A DNA stretch of 64,000 bases, taken from Adiantum capillus-veneris (taxonomy: Eukaryota; Streptophyta; Polypodiopsida; Polypodiales; Pteridaceae). A program made the position numbers and the translations under genes. The stretch covers positions 105,728,855 through 105,792,854 of the forward strand of contig CM043943.1 of assembly GCA_014529385.2 (NCBI GenBank). The letters run 5' to 3'. Each line of letters starts with the position of its first letter. The stretch's first letter is position 1. Of the stretch, positions 11,932 to 22,900 are shown in pieces. Under the pieces are notes generated by a model, which was not told the origin of the DNA, ran no database searches, and saw nothing but the letters and a program-made list of their open reading frames with translations.

Positions 11932-11990
11932 CTCTGTGTATAATTAACAGGTAGTTTAATTTGTACCGCCCTCTTTAGTGTACTGACCGG
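11368..11990 (+). repeat. LTR of an old family-D element
   Basis: It begins TGTCAACAGG. Like the D2 LTR it contains a GTGGACATTGCATGGCCAG block near its left end, then the shared core at 11791-11829 with AATAAA, and CTACC/GCCC sequence near its right end. The terminal CA and the first PBS bases seem deleted, since ...CTGACCGGG runs into TCCATCGACGGG, which matches the D PBS. A (TC)n tract at 11881-11927 lies inside the LTR. Confidence 0.65.
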
Positions 11991-12042
11991 GTCCATCGAC
12001 GGGATAGTCACTTTTTGTTGAAAGAGTGCAGCGTGGATTGTT

Positions 12043-12271
12043 GTGAGTGAAAGCAACACAGAGCATATCATTATGCAGAGAAGAGATACTAGATACTTGA
12101 AGAGGGATCTTCCTCACGCGGCACAAAGAAAGTTCCTACAACTCTTCAAGAAGAGCGTAGGTTGCTTAAAGCTCAACTACTTAGCTACATGGAAAATTTT
12201 CAGTAGTTGGTCAAGAATCCAAGGATGTAGGGGTTCATACAAGCTCCTACACAGGTTTTACAGGCTCCTAA
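12043..12271 (+). pseudogene. Old family-D gag, N-terminal piece
   Basis: After the LTR the sequence encodes broken pieces resembling the D2 Gag N-terminus: NFSQLVKNPRM matches FSQLVQNPRF, and QAPTQVLQAP matches the Gln/Pro-rich linker. Coding stops at 12271, where a B LTR has inserted. The gene resumes at 31435. Frames are broken. Confidence 0.65.
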
Positions 12272-12387
12272 TGTAACGGGGACATGCACCACGTGCCAAC
12301 GGAAAAGAACAGATTGAACAACTTCAAGCATTTCAAATAACAATTGAACTGAAGAGATGCACGACCTATGAGACGGGGAGTGGCGGG
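12272..12387 (-). repeat. Family-B LTR, left piece (minus orientation)
   Basis: This is the reverse complement of the end of a B LTR (block CACCACGTGCC, then AAAAGAACAGATTGAAC). It is cut at 12387 by element A3 and resumes at 30870-31434. The outer flanks CCTAA (12267-12271) and CCTAC (31435-31439) fit a 5-bp duplication with one change. Confidence 0.75.
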
Positions 12388-12991
12388 TGTCACAACTTGA
12401 TGACGTGGCATGACCCAGCGGTACCAAGCAGAAGGTTTTCAACTTATAAGTTGTTCCAACTTATGGACATTAGCCGAGGCGGGGCCTGGGGACATATAGC
12501 CCATAAAAACAGAGCGTTGCGCAGCAGTACGGACGCTCGAATCTCACGCTGACTGGCTGACATGGCACTGTACTGAACCTCCACGTTTTACGCTGACTGT
12601 ACGGACGCTCCGCGTTTTACGGACAACAATATGGACGTTCCGCGCTTTGCGTTTGCCGGTTTTGAGACAATTGCTTTTTATTTTGAAAGCTTTTGGGGCT
12701 CTGCTTTTAGCAACCCTTTGTAAACTCTTTATAAGAGGCCTTAGGGGCTCACTCTGCAAAGCATTTGGACGCAGAGTCTGAGAGCGAGCACCCGCGGTCT
12801 CAATTGTACTTTGCTCAAAGATTAATATAAAAATAAATACCGAAAGGGGCGCCAGTCTTTGGGGCCAATATCTCTTGGCACGGAACTACGTCGGGCTGTG
12901 TCGATTCTCTTTTGTTCTGTGAGTTATTTTGAAGCGAATCTCTGCTGTGTCGCGGTAGAATCTTGACTTAGGGGTGTCCAAGTTTGTTATA
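12388..12991 (+). repeat. 5' LTR of A3 (604 bp)
   Basis: It begins TGTCACAACTTGATGACGTG, has a TATA-like CTTTATAAGAGG near 12728-12739, and carries the shared core at 12831-12866. It ends TGTTATA at 12991, where TA replaces the usual CA. Two CAGTACGGACG/TGTACGGACG-type motifs lie at 12520-12610. Confidence 0.85.
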
Positions 12992-12992
12992 G

Positions 12993-13004
12993 CGGTATCA
13001 GAGC
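12993..13004 (+). promoter_or_regulatory. Degenerate Met-type primer binding site of A3
   Basis: CGGTATCAGAGC, one base off the initiator Met complement TGGTATCAGAGC. Confidence 0.8.
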
Positions 13005-13056
13005 ACGGCCGATTTCTCTTCTACCGAGAAATCGGATCCCTTATTTCGCGACACTT

Positions 13057-16000
13057 ATGGATTCAGAAAAGAATACTTCTATTGCATCTGTTGAGGCGGG
13101 AGGAGACCACACAGAAGATTTAAACGAATTAACAGAAGAAGAGTACGGGCCACCTCGGCCTATTCAGTATGAACTTCAACAGATGCAACGTCGACAGCAG
13201 GTTGACGAGTTCACAAAGCAGATGTTTGAATTTGTGAAAGACCCTCAGTTTGCAAATTTTTTTGTCTCAGCAAAAGTGCACACTCTGTGGCAGAAAGCCA
13301 CAGAGCCACCAATCAAACCGGCACTCAAGTAACCTCCTTCTTCGAGGATGTTTACAGAACAAGAACTTCAAGAGGTGGTTTAGACCCAGATCAGTCAGCT
13401 TTTGGACATGAAAAATCGATCTAGAAAGCAAGAAGGGGATTGACTACCCTGCTTATTTGGGCCGTCAATCTTCTTTTGAATCTGCAAGAAAGCAGAAGAA
13501 GGGTGTACGCTTTGAAGAACTACTGGACCCAGTTCTTCTTCTTCCTCTTCTTCTGACAATTCTTCTAGCTCTTTTGACTCCAGCGAGGAGGACGGAACGG
13601 ACAAAAGAGATGCAAAAAGCAAAATCTTCTGAAAGGGCAAGAAAAAGGCAAAGAAACTCAGATTTTGCCAGTTTTTGATAGCTCTACAGAGGAGTCATTC
13701 TCTGACAGTTCGGACTCCGATGACCATATGTTTTATGCAAAGATATACCAACCTCTTCATTTAAGAAGGTCACCTATAAGAAACGGATTGAGCGGTTTTG
13801 CTGCGGACTCTCTACAGAGTTCTGAGACTACTGCCTTGAACAAAAGTCAAATTCTATCCAGGAATTAATGGGTCATGCAAAACGGGGTTTCTCGATACAT
13901 TTGGGGAATTGGACTTACTCCACTGATGAGATCTTGACTCAGAGAACCCGGCAGACCTCCAACAATGAAAGTCGAAAGGAAAAGAGTTCCCAAGAAAAGA
14001 AGGATACACGACCCCGACTGACTCTTCGAGAAAGGGCTAACTATATCAAAGAGGGGAAGTGTTTTGGCTGCGGGGAACAAGGGCACATCTCCGCAAAGTG
14101 CCCCAAAAAGGCACATCAAGGACAGACTGAAGATAGCCGAGAGAGTTCGAGAGCAGCAAAGGAACGTGGCAGAAAAGGCAAGATGAAAGCAGGACTGGTA
14201 CCAGATTGCATGGGTACTGACCCAAGCCTGGTAGATGAAAGTACAGAACTTTGCCGAGCTTGGGGCAAAGTGAAAGATCAAGAAGCCCTGATTTTCTTCG
14301 ATGGAGGAGCCAAGGCCAACTTTATTTCACTTGAATTGGCGGCACGGCTCGATCGATAGGATGAGACCACCAGCAGAGGCAGTTCTAGCGGCACCCGGAC
14401 GGGACATAGCCATTACGCCTGCATTGGCAAACTTCGTTTGCATTGTCGGGGGTTTTTAGGGCACGAGGTTTTACATCATGCCTTTGGAAGGGTGTGACGT
14501 CCTCCTAGGAGTCCCTTGGTACCATATGAACAACGCAGTGGTTAACTATCGGGCCAAGAAAGCAACCTTAACGAATGAAAAGGGCCGAAAATTATACTTG
14601 ATGTAAAACTGAAGGGCGAGTTCGTCCCTATTGTCGGCTTCGGCCATTCCCAAATTAATGAAATCCAGTCTCTTTGTTTACTCGATCTATTTGAAAGAGT
14701 TGAATGACGAACATAGAACAAACATGTCTGAACTTGATAAAGAACGCCAAGATTTTCTCCACACACATGCTGATTGTTTCTCTGAGGGCCTGCCAGGCTA
14801 GTTACCCCCATCTCGTCCTGAGGATCACACCATTGATTTGATTCCTTGAAGCACACCACTGAACCGGCCAGCTTACTGTGTTAGCTGAGCCCAGAATGAA
14901 GAGATCATGAACCAAGTGAAAGACCTCTTGGAAAAGGGTCTTATCCAGTCGAGTACTTCACCCTACTGCTCTTCGGTGTTGTTGGTAATAAAGAAAGACG
15001 GATATTGGAGAATGTGCATTGATTATAGAGCTCTCAATAAAATCACTATTAAAAACAGATTTTCGATTCCAAGGATCGATGTTATTCTTGACCGACTTCA
15101 GGGATCCTCTTGTTTCAGTAGGATTGATTTGAAAAGCGGATATCATTTGATCAGAATCGCTCCGGGAGATGTCTACAAGACAGCCTTTCGGACAAGTTTC
15201 GGTTTGTGTGACTTTTTGGTGATGCCTTTTGGCCTCATCAATGCTCCAGCGACTTTCAACCGGTTGATGGATAGGATTTTCCGAGAGTATTGATCTTTTG
15301 TCGGCACTTTCTTTGATGACATTATAGTCTTCTCCAAGGATGAAGCAGAACATCGACACCATCTGCTACTTGTCTTTCAGGCATTGTGGGATCACAAATT
15401 AGTTATCAATGCCAAAAAGAGTGAAATTTTTCTTCCTGGAGATACACTTTTTGGGACACATTGTCTCAGCAGTAGTAGGAGTACAGATGGACCCAACCAA
15501 GATTGACACTATACATGACTTGCGAGATTTGAGGAATGTTCATGAAGCTAGAAGCTTCTTGGGCTTGTGTTCTTACTACTGGCGGTTCATTCGAAAGTTT
15601 GCAGAGGTAGCTTCCCCTTTGCACATTTTGACACAAAATGGAGTCCCTTTTCTCATGGGGATCGACAGAGGTGACTGCCTTTCAGACACTTCAGAAAAAC
15701 TGACTACTGGACCAGTGTTGACTTCGCTGGACTTGCAAAAGTTATTCGAAGTGTTTTGTGATGCTTGTGGTCGTAGTCTAGGAGCGGTCTTAATGCAAGA
15801 AGGCCATGTGATTGCCTATGAAAGCCGATTGTTTTCAAGGCCAGAATTGACAACACAAATTTATGAGAAAGAGCTTTTGGCAGTGATCCATGCTCTTACT
15901 CAGTGGCGACATTACCTACTCGGAGCCGATTTCACGCTCTTTACTGATCATCAGAGTTTCCGCTACTTCCTATCACAGAAGCAGCTTTCGGAAAAGCAGA

Positions 16001-17526
16001 TGCGGTGGGCTAACATCTTGTCACAATTTCACTTCCAGATTGTTCATGTTCAAGGACATAAAAACTTGGTGGCAGACGCATTGTCTGAGAAGCTTCTAGT
16101 CTTGGCTATTTCCGTGATTCATCATAGAAGCTTCGAGGACATGGTTGATCGGTACGCCACGGATCCGGATTTTTCCAATGTATTCACTCGAATACAGAAT
16201 GGGGAGGTAGTAGCAGGATATCTCATACGGGATGGCTGCTTGATGAAGAAAACAATGTTATGTGTCACATAGCCGTTGAGGCAAAAGATTTTGACTGTAC
16301 GGGTCACTGCGGCATCGACACCACCTTGAAATGTGTAAAGCGTTACTTCTTTTGGTCGAGACTCAAGAAAGATGGGGACGACTTTGTTCTCAGTTATTTA
16401 GTATGCCAGAAGGTCAAGTTTGTCAGGCATAAGGCACAAGGATTACTACAATCTTTACCCATTCCCACCCGCCCCTGGGAAAGTATTGCAATGGATTTCA
16501 TTTTTGATCTCCGCAAGACACAGAGTGGGCATGATGGCATTAGGAATGTCATCGAAGATTTAGCAAGCAAGCTCACTTCATTCTAGTGAAGAAAACAGTC
16601 AAGCCGGATCATTTAGCGAGACTGTTAATTACACAAATTATCCGACTACATGGCATGCCTGAGACAATAGTCTCTGACAGAGATCCCCGATTCACGAGTT
16701 TGTTTTGGAGGGCTATTTAGGAGAACATTGGCACGCGGTTGCAGTTCTCATCATCATTCCACCCGTAGACAAAATGGGCAATTTGAGTTTGCAAATTTAG
16801 TTATTCTGGATCTATTGAAGTCTTACATCTAGACTCAATGGGAATTTTTTTTGCCCTTGGTGGAATTTGCCTATAATAACACGACCCACTCTTCGACGAT
16901 CATTGAGAAGGTGCTCCGAGGTTCCACCCTTAGCACTAAAGATAAGATTTTTGAAGCCAACCAATACACGAGGGACTTGGACACTGCTTTTGCCAAGGTC
17001 CGCGAGGCTTTAGCAAAATCTCAAGAATGACATAAGAAGGCAGCAAATCAACATCGACGATATTTAAAATTAAAGGGAGACGATTGGGTGCCCTTACGTT
17101 TTGAGAAGGCACGCCTAAGAAAACGAAAAGGAAAGGAGCAGCTTTTTCCAATTCTTAGCATGAGGTATTATGACCCTTTCTAGATAAAACTAAAGATAAA
17201 TGATGTCTCCTTTAGACTCAAGTTGCCCGTTACTTGGAAGATTCACAATGCGTTTCATATGAGTCTATTGAAGCCTTTTAAAGGTGATGTGCCAATTGAT
17301 GGGGAGCTTGATGAGCAACCCGCAGTGGAGGAAAGAGAGGAGATACTCGTTTCAGAATAGATTTTGGCACACAAGGAAAGAAAGATGAAAGGTAAAGTGA
17401 TTCAGTGGTTCTTGGTTAAATTCAAGAACTATCCCGCATTGGATGCGAAGTGGATGGAGGGGGAGGACCTAGCAGATACTCCTCATATTTCGGAACTTTA
17501 CCTTGAGGCACTTGGTTTAGCATAGT
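13057..17526 (+). pseudogene. A3 gag-pol pseudogene
   Basis: Gag starts MDSEKNTSIASVEAGGDH and stops at 13330-13332. About 425 bp of the gag core is missing at 13741 compared with A2. Next come a CCHC knuckle (CFGCGEQGHISAKC, about 14061-14102) and a protease motif FFDGGAKANFIS (about 14296). RT is at 14907-15350 ([21 protein letters not shown] near 15311) and RNase H at 15409-16260 (VFCDACGRSLGAVL, TDHQSFRYFL). Integrase covers 16260-17000, GPY/F-like and chromodomain-like sequence 17160-17526 (QILAHKERKMKGKV, NYPALDAKWME). Several stops are TAG at positions where relatives have CAG Gln: 14799, 16270, 16766 and 17358. Confidence 0.85.
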
Positions 17527-18096
17527 CTAGTCCTATAGAGCCCCGGATTCAGCACGGGTGAATCTAGTGTAGCGGGTTTGCACAAGAGGGGAGTCACTTC
17601 GCTCCTTTGTCAACGGATTACCCCGATTTTGAATAAAGTCACTGATGTCCCCTTGGGTTTCATGGATACTAATGGACTGACCAATATTTTGCTGTATGAC
17701 TTTATGACACAGAATTCTTTAAAGTGAATATGATTGATTTCTACTCTCTCATTTGACTTGTTTGAGTGTAGGAACTGAAAGACGAAGTGACTGCAGCATT
17801 TCGGTCTCATAAATCTCTATAGACATGATTGCAATAAGGATTAGTTAATCGGGCATCAGTGAGGTCCGGAATGGATCCAGATGTGATTGCTAAATATGTT
17901 GCGGATGGTCATGGTCTGAGATTTGGAATGAATTTTTCTATGATTTTTCATGTGATGTCCTGTGATCTGACTGTAGTTTTGTACAAGTGCTAGATGTGTC
18001 GTGCCTAGTGCGTCGGTACTAATAGTCAGTGTCTACTAAGACAATTTATGGCCTTTGTCTGTTTGCAGGCATAATCGAGGGCGATTACAATTCTTT
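17527..18096. other. A3 3' untranslated region
   Basis: About 570 bases between the end of the chromodomain and the PPT. No ORF of interest. Length and position match the D1 3' UTR, although sequence similarity is not evident. Confidence 0.6.
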
Positions 18097-18109
18097 CAAG
18101 AGGGGGGTA
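18097..18109 (+). other. Polypurine tract of A3
   Basis: CAAGAGGGGGGTA directly before the 3' LTR TGTCACAACTTG. It primes plus-strand DNA synthesis. Confidence 0.85.
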
Positions 18110-18412
18110 TGTCACAACTTGCTGACGTGGCATGACTCAGTGGTACCAAGTAAAAGGTTTTCACCTTATTAGTTGTTCCAACTTATGGACATTGGCCGAG
18201 GCGGGGCTTGGGGACATATAGCCCATAAAAACAGAGCACTGCTCAGCAGTACGGACGCCCGAATCTCACGTTCACCGGCTGACATGGCATTTTACTAAAC
18301 CTCTGCGTTTTTATGCTGACTGTACGGACGTCCCGCGTTTTACGGACGTTCTGCGTTTTGTGCTAGCAGCTTTTGGGAAAATTGCTTTTTATTTTGAAAC
18401 CTTTTGGGGCTC
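18110..18412 (+). repeat. A3 3' LTR, piece 1
   Basis: Matches the 5' half of the A3 5' LTR. Ends in GGCTC, the left target duplication of D1. Confidence 0.85.
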
Positions 18413-19889
18413 TGTCACCACCGTGTGACTACTATCTATCCTTTTTGTTGATTTCTTTCTTATTATCTATTTACTTTCACTTTTTGGAAACACCCCTCGG
18501 GAAATCTAACTGCCCTGCATTGCATAGCTAGTGTGGAACTGTCCAGAGGGAGTCCAGGCCTGAGGGCAAGAGAGCACTAAGGTTGGACAAGGACTATGGT
18601 TAGCCAAGTGGGGTCATTGACTAGCCAAAGTGGAATCCTTTGCTACAGAGGCTACATTTCAGTTTTGGATGTGGCCACAGTGTACAAAGAGGGTCGGATG
18701 ACCTAGAAAGATATAATGGCAGCATCTCCTAAAATTTAGGGAACTGCTATTTTGGGACCTGAAAATGTCTTCGCGTCATTACGTGCAGTTTGACATGGGG
18801 ATCATTTTGTTACTCTGTGGCCAAGTCAACAGAGGCTGCAGGTGAGATATTTTTAGACCCGAGGGTCTAAAGCGGGAAAATGCACAAATGAGTGACACTT
18901 GGCACTCTGAGGCCAGTTTACTACTTATAGAGAAGGCAAAAACGTGATTTATAGCTGGGAGGCTCATTTTGCAAGTCTCTGTCACAGGTTAAGAGCTATG
19001 GAGTGCTTGCTTTCCCTCTTATGCACAGTGCGGTGCCAGGAGTGATGCCCTGCACGCTACGCACTGCCCTCTCTCTCCCCTTTGGCAGTATGTTATGCCC
19101 CTCTAGTGGGCTCTTCATTTGACCAATGTACAGTTGTGTGGGTTCATGCGCGATTGCCGAGGCAAGAGCCTCTTGCACAGGTACTGGATTAGCTAGCGGC
19201 TAATCCCCCCGCAGGTACAGGTGAATTCGGAGAGGTTTCACGCCAGAAATCTCATCCGATTCAAAGGGCAAGTAGCCCTACAGGTGCGGGAGCTCGAGGA
19301 CTTGCTAGGGATGCGACCGGCACGCGAAACGGAGCCCGAAACAGTGAATTACAGCCTGCTGTGTATTTTTGCAGGTTTAGGGTTTTGGCCCTAAACGGAC
19401 CCTAATACCCCCAGGAGGTTCGGGGACGCAAGGGGACCGCTGTACAGGCGATCTGGCGCATTTTCAGGGCTGAAAACAGAGAATTCAGCGTGCTGCAGAT
19501 TCTCGCCAGGTTTTGCAAAGTGCCCGTATGCGTCGGGAAAGTCGGCCAATGCGTGGGAATACTGACCGTGAAGGGTTCTAGTACAGTTATGTTGCCGAAA
19601 TCGGGCTGGAACAGTGGAAATTCAGCCGAGTTTGTGCGGGGCAGCTTGTAGGAACCACAGCGTTTATTCCCTCTTTTGAACAATAAAGAAATACCGAAAG
19701 GGGCGCCTAAGTTAGGGGCCAATCTGGTGTCCGTCTACTCATACAGGTGCAATCTAGCAGCCTGTATCCCTCTCCCCTTTGTTGTGTCTTGAAAGTACAG
19801 GTAAAATAGACGACTAATAATGGGTGAAAGCTAAATCAAGGTTTAAAGTAAAGTCTACCGCCCTTTTTGGATTGAACAGGCCGGTTTCA
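18413..19889 (+). repeat. D1 5' LTR (1477 bp)
   Basis: Begins TGTCACCACCGTGTGAC and ends GCCGGTTTCA. It carries AATAAA followed by the shared core at 19681-19720. Its middle part resembles the D2 LTR (CCTAAAATTTAGGGAACTGC, and the ATGCCCTGCAC region), while the first 250 bases differ, marking a separate subfamily. Confidence 0.95.
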
Positions 19890-19907
19890 TGGTTCCATTG
19901 ACGGGAC
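19890..19907 (+). promoter_or_regulatory. Candidate primer binding site of D1
   Basis: TGGTTCCATTGACGGGAC begins directly at the LTR end. D2 has the same site with one change (GCCGGGAC). It begins TGG, as a tRNA 3' CCA complement should, but it is not the Met type used by A and B. I could not assign the tRNA by eye. Confidence 0.7.
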
Positions 19908-19952
19908 TAAATCACTTTTTCCCATAGAAGTGAGCCTTGGGCAGTTTTCGGC

Positions 19953-22900
19953 TTGAAGACACAGGGGATCATAGACGAGACACAGGGAATTGTAATTATG
20001 GCTGACAGACCAGATGATGTGACTGAAGAGGTTTCCTCTTCACAGGGTCAACAGACACATGAAGTGGGTGAGTCCTCAAGACCACCACAGACTGATGATG
20101 ATATATTCAGGACCCAGTTGGCTACTGCTGTGGCTATGTTCACACAAGCAATGCAGAATCCGAGGTTTTTAGCCTTTCTGCAACCTCCGGTTCCGTCTCA
20201 GCAAGTTGGGTCACTGGATCATATTCAAAAGCCTGTTAAGGCTCGAACACAGGTGATTCATACCGCACAGTCAATGGAAACACCTGTACACTTGACGGAG
20301 AACATGCAGTCTCCACAACGTATGCCTAAGGTGCAAGAACAGGTGGCTGAGATGCCAGTTTTTCAAGCTGTACCAATTCAGCCCGCCACCTTTCAGCAGC
20401 CTATAGCTGGTTCTAATGGGCAGGGAAGCAACTTACAGGCTATGCAACAGGTCTTCCCACCACCTTCAGTACACCCTGGCTATTTTGGAGGTGGATCGGT
20501 ATTTCAGAGCATGGCTGGTCATGCACCTGGAAATCAGTTTTATACGCCAGGAACAGTGTTTGCGGGTGCTCAAACGATGATGCCTAACCCCATGTACAGT
20601 GTCATGGGTATGCAACCAGGGTTTCAAAGCACTCAGGGACAATTTGGGATGCCACAAGCAAATTTTGGTATGGCTGGAATTACAAATCAGCAGCCAAATA
20701 TGGCATTTCCAGGTCAAGTTAATAGCGGCCAAGGAACACAGATGAACCTTAATAGTGTTCCCATGTTTCAGTCACTTCCATATGACAATTTAACGCCGCT
20801 GGAGAGGCCAACTCCGTACAAAGAAGGTGGCAAAGGAGTGTCATTCACGACCTTTACAGGGTTTGATGACAGGAAGAAGGCTCTTTCATTCCTCCAGCAG
20901 TTTGACAAGGCCTATGCAGGGGGAAACTTTACAGAGGCTTCAAAGGTCCGCAAGGCAGCCACTTTCTTGACAGGGAATGCGGGACAATGGTGGACAACTT
21001 TATTGCTTCAAGGGCAAGCTCCGTCCACATGGATTTACTTCAAGCAGATTTTTGCAGCAGCATGGTTATCTGATGATTTCGAAGCAGATGTCATGACAGA
21101 ATGGCACCAGCTTAATGCTGCCACTTGCAGAAATCTGGATGATTACAATCGGAAGTTTTGGAAAGCTCTACTTCCAGTAACTTCCTATAGGTTTGTGCCA
21201 TTGACAGAACAGATAGAAAAATACTGTTGTGGCCTACCCAAAGGATTGAGAAAATACTGCACAAAGACCAAAGTCACTACTTTGACGCAGCTCATCGAGG
21301 TAGCAAACACTGGCAATGGTTTGCTCAAGGGAGAAGATTGTGAATTTAACACTGGCGTCAAGGCAGGATCAGGCAAGAAAAATTCAGCCAAGAAGCACGT
21401 TCCCAATGAGGCTCCTAAAGGGACTCAGGAGTCGGCCAACACAGGGAAAGACAAAGCTACGGCTGAATCAGAAAAAGGACCAGCAAAGAAATGGAAAAGA
21501 CGTTTTCCTCGCAAGTCAGAAGAGCAAAAGAAGGTCCTGAGGACAGAGAACAAATGCTTTATATGTGAGCAGCCTGGCCACATTGCTTACAACTGTCCTA
21601 CAAAGAAAAGGCCAGCTGATTCTGAAGACAAGGAGGACAGGAAGGGAAAGAAGCCCATGGCTGGTCTAGTGCCAGATATGGTGGGCGACAAGCCAAATTC
21701 AGATGCAAGTGAGCTTTGCAGAGCATGGGGAAAGGTTAGGGATCAAACAGTGCTTATCTTCTTTGATCCAGGTGCCAAAGCCAACTTTATTTCCCCAGAA
21801 TTGGCTTCAAAGTTGGGAATCAGACCTGAAGAGATGGGGTATACAGCAGAGGCAGGTTTGGCATGTCCTGGCCATACAGAGGCTGTGACACCCATCATTG
21901 GAAAGTTGCGTCTACATATCCAGTCCTATGTAGATGCTGAAGAATTTTACATCATGCCACTGGACGGATGTGATGTGTTGTTAGGTATTCCTTGGTTGTT
22001 TCGTGTACAGGGAATCATGGATGCCTACAACAAAAAGATCACTGTACAGAGCAGGGGAAAGACTCACATTCTGGATGTAAAGCTTAAAGGGGAGTCTATT
22101 CCTACTGTATCAGCTTCTGCTATTACTTCTGTAATGAAAAAGCATCTTTCTGCGTACTTGGTTTTTGCACGTGAAGTGTCAGATTGTGATGAATCAAATT
22201 TATCTGTGCTAGATAAAGAAAGGTCAATGTTTTTACAACAGTATAGTGACTGTTTTTCCGATTCATTACCGTCTCAATTACCGCCAGAGAGACCCGAGGA
22301 CCATGCGATAGATTTGGTGCCAGGCTGTAGCCCACCAAATAAGCCTCCGTACAGGGTTAGTGCGGCTCAGCAGAAAGAGATAATGGGCCAAGTACAGGAG
22401 CTGTTAGAAAAAGGGCTGATTCAGCCCAGTTCATCTCCATTTTGTTCTCCAGTATTGTTGGTGCAGAAAAAGGATGGCTCATGGCGTATGTGCATCGACT
22501 ACCGTGCACTGAACAAGAATACCATCAAGAATAGGTTCCCTATACCTAGAATTGATGATATTATGGACAAATTAGAAGGAGCAACTATGTTTAGCAGGAT
22601 AGATCTAAAGAGTGGGTACCATCAGATCCGCATTAGATCAGAGGATGTGCACAAGACTGCTTTTAGAACAACGTTTGGCCTTTACGAATTTTTAGTGATG
22701 CCCTTTGGTCTCACAAATGCTCCTGCTACGTTCAATAGGATGATGGACAAAATTTTCCGTCCACACCAGCAGTTTGTTGGTACATTCTTTGATGACATGA
22801 TAGTCTACTCAAAGAATGAAGAGGAGCATAGGCATCACTTGGCCATTGTGTTCAAAGAGCTACGCAGTCATAGGTTGCTCATCAATGCAAAGAAAAGTGA

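Noticed and set aside
19402-19722. 106-codon minus-strand ORF, repeated at 26624-26944
   Set aside because: It lies inside both D1 LTRs and is duplicated only because the LTR is; it has no recognisable domain.
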